Positions 45,108-54,763 of a stretch of DNA of 64,000 nucleotides are shown piece by piece. Under the pieces are notes generated by a model that saw nothing but the letters and a program-made list of their open reading frames with translations, had not been told where the DNA came from and made no database searches. Every line of letters begins with the position of its first letter. The first letter of the stretch is position 1. Location of the stretch: the NCBI RefSeq assembly GCF_003609635.1, contig NZ_MCIA01000003.1, positions 124,001-188,000 of the forward strand. Reading direction: 5' to 3'. The position numbers were made by a program, and so were the translations under genes. The stretch is from Lacrimispora algidixylanolytica (GTDB lineage: Bacteria > Bacillota > Clostridia > Lachnospirales > Lachnospiraceae).

Positions 45108-46430
45108 TTAACGGTACATTTTCATATAATCTCCATGAGCATCGATAAGCTCATCAACCATTGCCCGAATGTCCTTTATATTAAGCTCAGCGCTGGTATG
45201 AGGATCCAGCATGGCTGCTTGGTAGATCTTAGAGATATCCCTGTCGTGGGCTGCCTCTATGGTTAGAAGTTGGGGATTGATATTCGTCATGTTCATGGCT
45301 GCAAGCTGGGTGGGAATGCGACCCACCAGACAAGGGGTGATTCCACTTCCATCTACGAGACAGGGAACCTCGACACAAGCATCGGCGGGAAGATTCTCAA
45401 TTAGACCGTGGTTTAACACACTTGCTCCGATTTTGTAAGGAACATTGGTTACGATTGCTTCCATAATATAGGAAGCGTATTCAAGGGAACGGGTGTGAGT
45501 AATCTCTCCCTTATTTATTATAGAAGCTTTTTCATCCTCCCAACCCTTAATTTGTTTGATGCAGCGCCTTGGATATTCGTCTAGGGGGATCTGGAATTCT
45601 TCAATCATATCTGGATAGTTTGATTTGATAAACAGGGGATTGTATTCTGCATTATGTTCACTGGATTCGGTGCAGTAGTAGCCCAGATGTTGTATGTATT
45701 CATAACGCACCATATCTTTATGCTTTTCCCGTCTGTTTTTTTCGAGCGCTCGTTCCCGAATCTTTGGATAAAGGTCATTGCCATCCCGGTCCTTGATTTT
45801 TAACAGCCAAGCCATGTGATTGATTCCTGCAATTAACTCGGTACGGCCTTCAAGCTGATCCTCCATATCAAGCCCTTTTAATAAGGTCTCGGAACATACC
45901 TGAACACTGTGACACAAGCCAATGGTCTTAATGGAGGAATAACGTTGTAGATAGCCTGTTAATATTGCCATTGGATTGGTGTAATTTAAAAAATAGGCAT
46001 TGGGGCAAACTTCTTCCATGTCTCTTGCAAACTCTTCCAGGACTGGAATGGTTCTTAATCCTCTCATAATCCCCCCAATTCCCAGTGTATCGGCAATGGT
46101 CTGTTTCAGACCGTATTTCTTCGGGACATCGAAGTCAATGATGGTACAGGGATCGTACCCTCCTACCTGAATGGCGTTTACGACAAACGTAGCATCCCTT
46201 AGAGCCTCTTTCCTGTTCTCAATTCCCAGATAGGTGGTGATCTCAGACCGGCCCTGGTTGATGTTTTTGTTGATTGCATTTAGAATCAGCTCTGAATCGG
46301 AGAGGCGCTCCGAGTCAATGTCATAAAGGGCGATTTTTGCATCTTGAAGCACTGGGGTGCACATGCAGTCACCCAGAACATTTCGAGCGAAAATGGTGCT
46401 TCCTGCGCCCATAAACGTGATCTTTATCAT
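45108..46430 (-). CDS. melA: Alpha-galactosidase, GH4 family (MelA type)
   Basis: 440 residues. The N-terminal Rossmann domain (ITFMGAGSTIFARNVLGD) binds NAD+; the GH4 metal-binding motif is CHSV (near 173), the form usual in alpha-galactosidases and uronidases. NYTNPMA and GINHMAW are further family motifs. GH4 enzymes work by NAD/Mn-dependent redox-elimination in the cytoplasm. Divergent from the AraC gene at 46551 and the ABC importer genes beyond it. Confidence 0.9.
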   Translation of the reverse strand: MIKITFMGAGSTIFARNVLGDCMCTPVLQDAKIALYDIDSERLSDSELILNAINKNINQGRSEITTYLGIENRKEALRDATFVVNAIQVGGYDPCTIIDFDVPKKYGLKQTIADTLGIGGIMRGLRTIPVLEEFARDMEEVCPNAYFLNYTNPMAILTGYLQRYSSIKTIGLCHSVQVCSETLLKGLDMEDQLEGRTELIAGINHMAWLLKIKDRDGNDLYPKIRERALEKNRREKHKDMVRYEYIQHLGYYCTESSEHNAEYNPLFIKSNYPDMIEEFQIPLDEYPRRCIKQIKGWEDEKASIINKGEITHTRSLEYASYIMEAIVTNVPYKIGASVLNHGLIENLPADACVEVPCLVDGSGITPCLVGRIPTQLAAMNMTNINPQLLTIEAAHDRDISKIYQAAMLDPHTSAELNIKDIRAMVDELIDAHGDYMKMYR

Positions 46431-46550
46431 TTCATTTCCTCCTTGTTTTTCGTTGCTACCCTGATGATGCTATTGTATAATTGACATAGGTAAAAAGATA
46501 GGAAGATTGTTTCATATCTTTGTTAATTTGTTGCATGGAGGTGCTTTTTT

Positions 46551-47336
46551 ATGAATCAGACAGCAAGAGGACTTACCATCTATTTTTGTGGTCATGAGTC
46601 CTGTGCTCCTGGCCATTTTTTTGGTCCTGCCATCAGGACTCATTATCTTTTGCACGTGGTTCTTAAGGGCAAGGGAATCTACCGGGCAGGAAATGTAGAG
46701 TACGCTTTAAAGGAAGGGGATGGGTTTTTAATAAAGCCTCAGGAAATCACCTTTTATGAGGCAGACCCCGAGGACCCTTGGGAATACTCCTGGGTATCCT
46801 TTGCCGGGGTGGAGGCAGAACGTCTTCTTCGGGAACACAGGCAGGAAGAGAGAGGGTATGTGTATCAATTTAAGGAAGAAGAGGAGTGGAAGAACTGTTT
46901 ATCTAAGCTGGTGGATGTATTTTTGTCTGGCGGGGACAGACAAGATGCTATGACAGGGTATCTCTATCTTTTATTTTCCATGCTTCCTTTAAAGAAGGAG
47001 GAAGGGGCGTTTGAGGCCAGCTATGTATCGAAGGCAGAGGCATACATACATCATAACTTCAGCTACTCCATCCAGATTGAGGATGTGGCAAAACACGTGG
47101 GGATTGACAGGACTTATCTATATAAGCTTTTTATAAAGTATAAAAAAATATCTCCCAAGCAGTATCTAACCGCTTACCGAATTATGGAGGCAAAAAGGCT
47201 GTTAGAGGATACGGAACTTACCATGACAGAAACTGGCCTCTCCTGCGGGTTTCACGATGCGTCCGTATTTTGCAGATGTTTTCAGCAGGCAGAGGGGTTG
47301 TCCCCCTTACAATACCGGAGAGGAATATTAAATTAA
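46551..47336 (+). CDS. AraC-family regulator of the galactoside cluster
   Basis: 261 residues. The N-terminal cupin (HYLLHVVLKGKGIYRAGNVE, FLIKPQEITFYEAD) is followed by AraC helices VAKHVGIDRTYLYKLFIKYK and GLSCGFHDASVFCRCFQQ. GGAGG site. Directly upstream of the ABC importer, of which it is probably the activator (MsmR-like); it could also act on the divergent melA. A 160-bp gap with TATAAT at 47405-47410 and no good -35 precedes the importer, consistent with an activated promoter. Confidence 0.9.
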   Translation: MNQTARGLTIYFCGHESCAPGHFFGPAIRTHYLLHVVLKGKGIYRAGNVEYALKEGDGFLIKPQEITFYEADPEDPWEYSWVSFAGVEAERLLREHRQEERGYVYQFKEEEEWKNCLSKLVDVFLSGGDRQDAMTGYLYLLFSMLPLKKEEGAFEASYVSKAEAYIHHNFSYSIQIEDVAKHVGIDRTYLYKLFIKYKKISPKQYLTAYRIMEAKRLLEDTELTMTETGLSCGFHDASVFCRCFQQAEGLSPLQYRRGILN

Positions 47337-47496
47337 GGTGGTTGATATAACAAAATGCCATAATCCCATAACAAAAATCTATATGATTTATGCAACTTCT
47401 ATATTATAATGACTACACACAGAAGAAAAATGCACAAAAAACCATGGAAATAGAATTGAAAAACATATAAAATGGTTAAAACAGGGAGGTAGCAAA

Positions 47497-48837
47497 ATGA
47501 AACGTAAATGGGGATTTACAGCAGCAGCGATTGCAATTGCTGCTACAGCACTTGTGGGTTGCTCCAGTCAGCAAGCAGGAAAAGAAACGACTACGGCAGG
47601 CAAAGAAGAGACAAAGCAGGCAGAAGAGACCACCAAAGCGGCTGAGAATGCTGGAGGTGGTAAGACACTGACAGTTGCCATCTGGGATAAGAATCAGGAA
47701 CCTGGACTAACAGAAATCATGAGTGATTTTACAAAGGCCACCGGAATTAAGACTCAGATTCAAATCACCCCATGGGAGCAGTACTGGACCATGCTGGAGG
47801 CAGGAGCCACAGGCGGATCTTTACCTGATGTGTTCTGGATGCATTCCAACGAGATCTCAAAGTATGCTCAGTATGATATGCTTCTTGATTTAACCGATAA
47901 AATTAAAGACAGCAAGACCCTTGAGATGGATAAGTTCCCCAAGGAGATTGTAGATATTTATAAGTGGGAAGGGAAAAAGCAGCTTGCAGTACCAAAAGAC
48001 ATTGATACCATTGCTCTGTGGTACAACAAGACCATGTTTGATGAAGCTGGAATCTCTTATCCCGATGCAACCTGGACCTGGGATACCTTTGCAGATGCAG
48101 CAAAGAAGTTGACAAAGTCTGATGGAAGCCAGTATGGATTTACGGTGAAACCAACCAATGATCAGGCTGGTTGGTGTAATATTGTTTATGATATGGGCGG
48201 CTATGTTATCAGTGATGATAAAAAGTCCTCAGGTTTTGGTCAGGAAGGAACCATCAAGGGACTTACGTTCCTTACGGATTTAATGAAAAAAGGTTACGCA
48301 CCTCCATATGAGGTTGTTGCAGAGAATGCAGATGAGGCTTTGTTTGAGGCTGGTAAAGTAGCGATGATTACACAGGGTTCTTGGATGCTTCCAGAGCTTT
48401 GTAACAACGATTATGTAAAAGCAAATTGTGACATTGCAGTTCTTCCAAAGGATGCCGCATCAGGCAAACGAATTTCTATCTATAATGGTCTTGGTTGGGC
48501 GGCATCTGCCAATACCTCCATGCCTGAAGAAGCTTGGAAGCTGATTGAATACATGGGTTCTAAGGAAGCGCAGCAAAAACAGTCTGACCTTGGAGTGGTA
48601 ATATCTGCTTACGAAGGAACCACAGATAACTGGGTGAAAGCTTATCCAGCATTTAATTTAAAAGCATATCTTGATATGAAAGAGGACATTGTAATCCGTC
48701 CATATTCAAAATCAACCATGGTATGGACCAATATGATCCATGATAAGCTGATCGATGCCTGGAACGGAAACAAGACCACAGAGGAAGTATGTAAGGATAT
48801 TGAGAAAGAAATGAATTCCATGCTTGCAAGCGAATAG
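47497..48837 (+). CDS. Sugar ABC transporter substrate-binding lipoprotein
   Basis: 446 residues. A lipoprotein signal peptide (MKRKWGFTAAAIAIAATALV) ends in the lipobox LVGCSS (Cys near 22), followed by a Thr/Glu/Lys-rich linker (to about 55). The binding domain is of the family 1 oligosaccharide type (LTVAIWDKNQEPGLTEIM, PKDIDTIALWYNKTMFDEAG). Located outside the membrane, it probably binds raffinose, melibiose or stachyose, judged by the alpha-galactosidases on both sides. GGGAGG site. Confidence 0.93.
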   Translation: MKRKWGFTAAAIAIAATALVGCSSQQAGKETTTAGKEETKQAEETTKAAENAGGGKTLTVAIWDKNQEPGLTEIMSDFTKATGIKTQIQITPWEQYWTMLEAGATGGSLPDVFWMHSNEISKYAQYDMLLDLTDKIKDSKTLEMDKFPKEIVDIYKWEGKKQLAVPKDIDTIALWYNKTMFDEAGISYPDATWTWDTFADAAKKLTKSDGSQYGFTVKPTNDQAGWCNIVYDMGGYVISDDKKSSGFGQEGTIKGLTFLTDLMKKGYAPPYEVVAENADEALFEAGKVAMITQGSWMLPELCNNDYVKANCDIAVLPKDAASGKRISIYNGLGWAASANTSMPEEAWKLIEYMGSKEAQQKQSDLGVVISAYEGTTDNWVKAYPAFNLKAYLDMKEDIVIRPYSKSTMVWTNMIHDKLIDAWNGNKTTEEVCKDIEKEMNSMLASE

Positions 48838-48844
48838 GGAATGC

Positions 48845-48876
48845 AGGGGAGGCAATCGGAATTGCCTCCCCTTTTT
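48845..48876 (+). terminator. Leaky terminator between binding protein and permease genes
   Basis: AGGGGAGGCAAT (48845-48856) pairs perfectly with ATTGCCTCCCCT (48861-48872), loop CGGA, followed by TTTT. It sits inside an otherwise continuous operon, so it likely reduces permease transcript relative to the binding protein. Confidence 0.85.
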
Positions 48877-48897
48877 AACAAAGATGGGAGGGGCTTC

Positions 48898-49803
48898 ATG
48901 AACATTAAAATAAAAGGATCCAGACGGGAGAGAAGTGAATTTCTATGGGGGTGGTTGTTTCTTTTGCCTACCATGGCAGGTCTGATCATTCTAAACATCA
49001 TCCCAATCATACAGACTGTATATCAAAGCTTTTTTAAGACCGGGGCATTTGGACGGGGCAATGTTTTTGTAGGTCTTCAAAACTATGAGAAACTTTTTAC
49101 CGACTCCTTGGTATGGCAGGCGTTAATGAATACCTTCAAATATGCTTTGGTGGAAGTGCCTTTTTCCATTGTTATCGCTCTTTTACTGGCTGTTTTAATG
49201 GATGGGAAGATTCGGGGAAAGTCCGCATGGAGAACCATCTACTTTCTCCCAATGGTAGCAGCTCCGGCAGCAGTTGCCATGGTATGGAGATGGCTTTATA
49301 ACTCAGAGTTTGGTCTTTTTAACCACCTGCTTAACAGTCTTGGGTTATCTTCTGTCAACTGGATCTCAAATCCCTCCACCGCTTACATCTCTGTGGCAGT
49401 TGTGGGAATTTGGTCAATCATTGGTTATAACATGGTACTTTTTATCGCTGGATTAAAAGAGATTCCTAGAGATTATTATGAAGCTTCCCAGATAGACGGT
49501 GCAGGAGGCGTGAAACAGTTTTTCTACATCACCCTTCCCCTCATATCTCCAACCATGTTTTTTGTTGCAGTTACAAGAATCATTGGAGCCATGCAGGTAT
49601 TTGACAGCATTTATATGATGATGGATAAAAGCAATCCGGCTCTTGTTAAAACCCAGTCCCTGGTGTATCTATTTTATCGATACTCCTTTGTGGAAGGGAA
49701 CAAAGGGTATGGCTCATCCATTGTCTTGCTTCTATTAGTTGTCATCTTATTGATTACGGTCATTCAGATGGTGTGTCAGAAGAAATGGGTTAATTACAGC
49801 TAA
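48898..49803 (+). CDS. Sugar ABC transporter permease (MsmF/MalF type)
   Basis: 301 residues from the ATG at 48898 (GGGAGG at 7 nt). Six membrane segments and the inner-membrane loop EASQIDGAGGVKQFFYITLPLI (EAA motif) that docks the ATPase. The ATPase itself is not in the window; a shared MsmK-type ATPase elsewhere is likely, as is common in this family. Confidence 0.92.
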   Translation: MNIKIKGSRRERSEFLWGWLFLLPTMAGLIILNIIPIIQTVYQSFFKTGAFGRGNVFVGLQNYEKLFTDSLVWQALMNTFKYALVEVPFSIVIALLLAVLMDGKIRGKSAWRTIYFLPMVAAPAAVAMVWRWLYNSEFGLFNHLLNSLGLSSVNWISNPSTAYISVAVVGIWSIIGYNMVLFIAGLKEIPRDYYEASQIDGAGGVKQFFYITLPLISPTMFFVAVTRIIGAMQVFDSIYMMMDKSNPALVKTQSLVYLFYRYSFVEGNKGYGSSIVLLLLVVILLITVIQMVCQKKWVNYS

Positions 49804-49824
49804 TAAGAGGAGGAAGGAAGAAAG

Positions 49825-50655
49825 ATGGATAAGAGCAGAAAAATAAGGGAGAGCCTTATTTACGTGATCCTCTTTACAGGATCTGTCACCATGCTGGTGC
49901 CTTTTATATGGATGATATTAACCGCATTTAAAAGTACTTCTGAATCCACCCAGATGAACCCGTTTATCATTTTCCCTGGGGTCTGGAGAAAGGATGCCTT
50001 TATATCGGTTTTAAGCAAGATGAATTTTCTACGATTATACTGGAACACCCTTGTTTTAATTCTTGGAAGAGTGGTGTGTGCGGTATTGACGGCGACCATG
50101 GCAGGTTATGCTTTTGGACGGCTTCATTTTAAAGGAAGGAACTTAGCATTTTCCCTGGTTCTCTTTCAAATGATGGTTCCCACACAGATATTCATTATCC
50201 CCCAGTACCTTATGGTAAGCCGCTTAGGAGCGCTTAATACCTGGTTTGGGCTTCTCTTTCCAGGATTAGTTACCGCCTTTGGCACCTTCCTTCTCCGCCA
50301 GGCTTATATGGGCCTTCCGGCATCCTTAGAGGAAGCGGCCAGATTAGATGGCTGTAACATCGGGCAGACATTCCTTCATGTGATGGCGCCCCTTACAAAG
50401 TCCTCCATGGTAGCTCTTGGAATCTTTACCGCATTGTTCGCTTTTAAGGATCTGATGTGGCCGTTGGTTGTGAATACAGAGCAAAACACCATGCCTTTAT
50501 CTGCAGCCCTTGCAAAGCTGCAAGGACAGTTTGTAGCAAATTATCCGGAATTAATGGCAGCTTCCTTGCTGGCCTGCATTCCGATGGTTGTAATATACCT
50601 CTTATTTCAGAAACAGTTCATTGATGGAATTGCCACATCTGGAGGAAAATTGTAA
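49825..50655 (+). CDS. Sugar ABC transporter permease (MsmG/MalG type)
   Basis: 276 residues with six membrane segments. The EAA loop reads EEAARLDGCNIGQTFLHVMAP. It pairs with the preceding permease to form the channel. 21-bp gap and AGGAGGAAGG site; followed 14 bp later by the GH36 gene. Confidence 0.93.
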   Translation: MDKSRKIRESLIYVILFTGSVTMLVPFIWMILTAFKSTSESTQMNPFIIFPGVWRKDAFISVLSKMNFLRLYWNTLVLILGRVVCAVLTATMAGYAFGRLHFKGRNLAFSLVLFQMMVPTQIFIIPQYLMVSRLGALNTWFGLLFPGLVTAFGTFLLRQAYMGLPASLEEAARLDGCNIGQTFLHVMAPLTKSSMVALGIFTALFAFKDLMWPLVVNTEQNTMPLSAALAKLQGQFVANYPELMAASLLACIPMVVIYLLFQKQFIDGIATSGGKL

Positions 50656-50669
50656 AAGGAGCTTATACT

Positions 50670-52886
50670 ATGTCAATCATTTACCACGAAGAAGTCAGAG
50701 AGTTTCACCTTTGCAACGAATATTTCAGCTATATCATTCAGGTCATGGGAAATGGCCAGTTGGGAAATCTTTATTTTGGAAAGAGAGTTACAGATAGAGA
50801 ATCCTTTTCCTATCTATTTGAAACCGGAGAACGCCCTCACGCAGCCATTAGCTGTTCTGAGCCAGTGGATCTTTGTCTTGAGTATACAAAGCAGGAATAT
50901 CCTGCCTATGGAACTGGAGATTATCGGTACGGAGCCTGCGTCATAAGACAGGAAAATGGCAGCAGAACCATTGGATTTACTTATCAGTCCCACTCAATTA
51001 TCAAAGGGAAACCTTCTATCTTACCCCTTCCCTCCACCTATGTGGAAGAGGAGGAGGAAGCGGAGACATTAAGCATTCAACTTTACGATGAAGTCATGGA
51101 TACAGATTTGATTCTCACCTACACCATCTATAAAGAGTTACCTGTGCTTACGAGAAATGCCAGGTTTGAGCATCACGGCAAAGAGGAAATTCTCCTTACC
51201 ACTGCCATGAGCGGTTCTATAGACCTTCCAGACAGCCAATACGAGATGATTCAGTTATCCGGCGCATGGTCCAGGGAACGTTATATTAAAAGACGTCCTT
51301 TGGAACAGGGGATTCAGTCTGTTTATAGCATGAGAGGAATTAGTAGCGCAGAGCACAATCCTTTTATTGCCCTAGCAAGAAAAGAGACCACAGAATCAAG
51401 TGGGGAAGTATATGGATTCAGTCTGGTTTACAGCGGAAGCTTCTTAGGTCAGGTTGAAGTTTGCTCTCATGACACAGCGAGAGTGCTTATGGGAATTCAC
51501 CCAGATACCTTGGAATGGCCATTACAGGGAGGAGAGTCCTTTCAGACACCAGAGCTGGTTATGGTATATTCCAATCAGGGCTTGTCCCATATGAGCCAGG
51601 TGTACCACCGCCTTTACCGAACCCGCCTTGCAAGGGGGTACTGGAGAGACAAAGAGCGTCCTGTATTGTTAAATAACTGGGAAGCCACCTACATGGATTT
51701 TAATGAGGAAAAGATCTTATCCATAGCAAAAAAGGCCAAGGAAACCGGAGTCGAGTTGTTTGTGTTAGATGACGGCTGGTTCGGGGAAAGAAACGACGAT
51801 CACAGAAGTCTTGGAGACTGGTTTGTGAACAAAGAGAAGCTTCCAGGAGGCATCAAAGGACTTTCTGAAAAGATAGAAGAATTAGGCTTAAGCTTTGGCC
51901 TTTGGATTGAGCCAGAGATGGTCAATAAAAACAGCCGATTTTATGAAGCCCACCCAGATTGGATCATATCCACACCGGGGCGTTTTGAAACCCCTAGCAG
52001 AAACCAGCATGTGCTTGATTTCTCCAGGATAGAGGTAATTGATGCAGTTTATACCATGTTAAAGGATGTCATTGGAAACGCTAAGATTTCTTACATCAAA
52101 TGGGATATGAATCGGTACCTGACCGAGTGCTTCTCCAGAGGAGTTGATTCCAAACATCAGGGAATGGTCATGCACAAATACATTTTGGGAGTATATGAGC
52201 TTTATACAAGGCTGATTCGGGATTTTCCAAAGATACTGTTTGAATCCTGCGCAAGCGGAGGGGCCAGATTTGATCCAGGACTACTTTTCTTTGCTCCCCA
52301 GGCCTGGTGCAGTGACAACACAGATGCCATAGACCGTTTGAAAATCCAATACGGAACCACTATGGTATATCCAATCTCCAGCATTGGGGCCCATATTTCA
52401 GCAGTACCAAACCACCAGATTCACCGTGTTACAGACTTAAAGACAAGGGGAGATGTCGCCTTGTTTGGAGCCTTTGGGTATGAGCTTGATTTAAATAGCC
52501 TCACGCCAGAAGAGGTTGAAGTAGTAAAGGAACAGATTGCCTTTTATAAGGAAAACAGAGCGCTTCTCCATCAAGGAACCTTCCATCGACTGAAAAGTCC
52601 GTTTGAGGGTAATGATACAGCCTGGATGGTGGTATCCCATGAGAAAGACCGTGCCATTGCTGCTTATTATCAGGTGTTAAATCCTGCCAATGCCGGCTGG
52701 CTCAGATTAAAACTCACAGGACTTTTAGAGGAGATGGCATATAAAGTCACCATATGGGATAAGGAAGAGGTCTTTACAGGAAGCCAGTTAATGTATGCTG
52801 GAATCCCAATTGATAGAGTCCGTTTTTCAAAAGACAGGGGAGACTTTGCATCCGTTCTAATTATGATAGAAAAAGCAGTGAAATAA
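50670..52886 (+). CDS. Alpha-galactosidase, GH36 family
   Basis: 738 residues, no signal peptide, so cytoplasmic. LDDGWFGERNDD and LGDWFVNKEKLPGG are family motifs; the nucleophile Asp is in YIKWDMNR (near 479), and the acid/base Asp in CSDNTDAIDR (near 549). SCASGGARFDPG lies between. It removes alpha-1,6-galactose from raffinose-type sugars brought in by the importer genes just upstream. The same neighbourhood also has a GH4 alpha-galactosidase. Confidence 0.96.
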   Translation: MSIIYHEEVREFHLCNEYFSYIIQVMGNGQLGNLYFGKRVTDRESFSYLFETGERPHAAISCSEPVDLCLEYTKQEYPAYGTGDYRYGACVIRQENGSRTIGFTYQSHSIIKGKPSILPLPSTYVEEEEEAETLSIQLYDEVMDTDLILTYTIYKELPVLTRNARFEHHGKEEILLTTAMSGSIDLPDSQYEMIQLSGAWSRERYIKRRPLEQGIQSVYSMRGISSAEHNPFIALARKETTESSGEVYGFSLVYSGSFLGQVEVCSHDTARVLMGIHPDTLEWPLQGGESFQTPELVMVYSNQGLSHMSQVYHRLYRTRLARGYWRDKERPVLLNNWEATYMDFNEEKILSIAKKAKETGVELFVLDDGWFGERNDDHRSLGDWFVNKEKLPGGIKGLSEKIEELGLSFGLWIEPEMVNKNSRFYEAHPDWIISTPGRFETPSRNQHVLDFSRIEVIDAVYTMLKDVIGNAKISYIKWDMNRYLTECFSRGVDSKHQGMVMHKYILGVYELYTRLIRDFPKILFESCASGGARFDPGLLFFAPQAWCSDNTDAIDRLKIQYGTTMVYPISSIGAHISAVPNHQIHRVTDLKTRGDVALFGAFGYELDLNSLTPEEVEVVKEQIAFYKENRALLHQGTFHRLKSPFEGNDTAWMVVSHEKDRAIAAYYQVLNPANAGWLRLKLTGLLEEMAYKVTIWDKEEVFTGSQLMYAGIPIDRVRFSKDRGDFASVLIMIEKAVK

Positions 52887-52890
52887 AATA

Positions 52891-52932
52891 TTAAGGGGTT
52901 GTGAGATAATTATTTTCCCACAGCCCCTTATA
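52891..52932. terminator. Terminator after the GH36 gene
   Basis: TAAGGGG-GTG pairs with CAC-CCCCTTA, followed by TATT; also downstream of the convergent HxlR gene. Confidence 0.8.
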
Positions 52933-53277
52933 TTAATCATTTGAAACTTCTGGTCGGGGATTGATATGACGTTCTCCCCACTGAGACATCATGTCAAGAA
53001 TCGGTGTGAGGGTTTCTCCATCTTTGGTAAGAGAGTACTCTACTTTAGGGGGAACCTCATTGTATTGTTCTCGATGAACCAAACCATCCGCCTCCAACTC
53101 TTTTAGCTGCTTGCTTAAGGTTCTGTGTGCAATGGGTTGCAGATCATCCCACAAACGATTATATCGCATCACTTTGCATTTGTAGAGCTTGTATAGTATG
53201 ACCCACTTCCATTTCCCTTCAATCTTAGAAATCGTGTAGTAGATGGGACAATTTCCAAATTTCGCATCAAAATCCAT
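52933..53277 (-). CDS. HxlR-family transcriptional regulator
   Basis: 114 residues: CPIYYTISKIEGKWKWVILY, RYNRLWDDLQPIAHRTLSKQL and LEADGLVHREQYNEVPPKVEY are the winged-helix HxlR signature. A Cys near the N-terminus (FGNCPIYYT) is at the place used for sensing electrophiles or oxidants in related regulators. Divergent from an oxidoreductase gene, its probable target. Confidence 0.93.
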   Translation of the reverse strand: MDFDAKFGNCPIYYTISKIEGKWKWVILYKLYKCKVMRYNRLWDDLQPIAHRTLSKQLKELEADGLVHREQYNEVPPKVEYSLTKDGETLTPILDMMSQWGERHINPRPEVSND

Positions 53278-53292
53278 GCTCCTACTCCTATA

Positions 53293-53362
53293 CTTACAAA
53301 AAGTTTAGTATATAACATAAATGTTCATACTTGTAAGTTGTAATACTATCATATAAACTTTA
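53293..53362. promoter_or_regulatory. Divergent operator region
   Basis: ACTTACAA (53293-53300) repeats inverted as TTGTAAGT (53332-53339), and AAAGTTTA (53301-53308) as TAAACTTT (53355-53362). These interleaved dyads in the hxlR/oxidoreductase gap are likely HxlR sites. Confidence 0.5.
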
Positions 53363-53430
53363 AGTGTCCTTGTCAAATATATGATAAGAAAAGACAGGTG
53401 ATAGAGATGGTTTCATACAGGAGGTTTATG

Positions 53431-54426
53431 ATGAGAGCAATGATACACGCAGGGGCAGAGGGTATCAAAGGGTTACAATATACAAAACAAGCAGACAGAG
53501 ATCCCCAAAAGGGTGAGGTTAAGATAAGATTAAAGACTGCGGGATTAAATCATCGGGATTTGTTCCTAATGAATTCCAGGGGACATGGGGAGGTTCCTTT
53601 CATACCTGGTTCCGATGGGGCAGGCATGATTGAAGCAATTGGAGAGGGAGTAACCAATGGAACCATTGGTGATGAGGTTATCATTAATCCTTGTCTGGGC
53701 TGGGAGTACATGAACCAGGTTCCAGTAGTGCCTGGTATATTAGGAGGGCCAACAGACGGTACTTTGGCGGAATCTGTTATCATCCCTCAGCAAAATGCAC
53801 TGAGAAAACCTTCTTATTTATCCTGGGAGGAGGCTGGTGTATTATCCTTAGCGCCACTCACCGCCTATCGTGCCCTATTTACAAGAGGAAATCTTAAGCC
53901 AGGGGAGCACGTACTGATTCCAGGAATTGGTGGAGGCGTTGCTACCTTTGCCGCACTTATGGCATCTGCAATCGGCGCAGAGGTGAGTGTAACGTCACGA
54001 AGTGAAGAAAAGTTAAAGTCTGTGCAACAAATGCCCATCACTCAAGCTTTTGATAGCCATAGCAACTGGAAAGAGCGTTTGGGAAGTGGTTCCATTGATC
54101 TTATATTAGACAGCATTGGGCCAGCAACCTTTCACCAATATTTTGATGTAATTAAACCCAATGGAAGAATTGTAATGTTTGGAGCTAGTTCGGGGGATGA
54201 GATTACAATCCCAGCTAGAGCCATATTCTTTCCTCAGATTACCATTGCCGGAACTTCTATGGGCAGTGGGGAAGAATATAAATCCATGTTAGAGTTTATG
54301 ACACAACATTCCATTCATCCCATTATGGATTCTACCTATGATTTAAAAGATACCGTATCCGCATATGAGCGAATGGAGAGAAGTGGGCAGTTAGGTAATA
54401 TTGCTATTTTAATCCCACAAGATTAA
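53431..54426 (+). CDS. Medium-chain dehydrogenase/quinone-oxidoreductase-like protein
   Basis: 331 residues from the ATG at 53431 with AGGAGG 6 nt ahead. A GroES-like N-terminal domain (GLNHRDLFLMNSRGHGEVPFIPGSDGAG) is followed by a Rossmann domain (VLIPGIGGGVATFAALMASAIGA). The catalytic zinc Cys is absent (GLNHRDL), so it fits the zinc-free quinone reductase/zeta-crystallin branch using NADPH. Likely induced through HxlR by a reactive carbonyl or quinone. Confidence 0.88.
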   Translation: MRAMIHAGAEGIKGLQYTKQADRDPQKGEVKIRLKTAGLNHRDLFLMNSRGHGEVPFIPGSDGAGMIEAIGEGVTNGTIGDEVIINPCLGWEYMNQVPVVPGILGGPTDGTLAESVIIPQQNALRKPSYLSWEEAGVLSLAPLTAYRALFTRGNLKPGEHVLIPGIGGGVATFAALMASAIGAEVSVTSRSEEKLKSVQQMPITQAFDSHSNWKERLGSGSIDLILDSIGPATFHQYFDVIKPNGRIVMFGASSGDEITIPARAIFFPQITIAGTSMGSGEEYKSMLEFMTQHSIHPIMDSTYDLKDTVSAYERMERSGQLGNIAILIPQD

Positions 54427-54763
54427 GATTGATTTTAGGATTCTTTTAGACGCATGATATGCAAGAAAGCACGTAGCACAGCCTGCTATGTTGCTTTCTC
54501 CTGTTGTCTTTTATAACTTTAAGTGAAGCCTAAGCAATTCATTTTATAAAATGGAGTTGCGCATGCAAATAACTTGTGATATGCTTTTTTTATCAATCTC
54601 AAAGTCCTTGAAAAAGGATTCATAGACCGCAAAAGGAAATATATTCTTATTACAAGGCTGTGGACAACAGTTTTTTTTATTGCAGAATTTTATGGATGAA
54701 GGCATGAATCAGAAAGAACTCAAGTTCTTTGGCTAGAGCGATAGGAAAGGAATTATACATGAT
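54427..54763. other. Intergenic region with hairpin
   Basis: 337 bp with no gene. An imperfect hairpin, AGAAAGCA...TGCTTTCT (54464-54499), followed by a T-containing tail, probably terminates the oxidoreductase gene. A short CTGT/ACAG stem before eight Ts (54658-54679) could attenuate the MATE gene. No riboswitch recognised. Confidence 0.4.
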
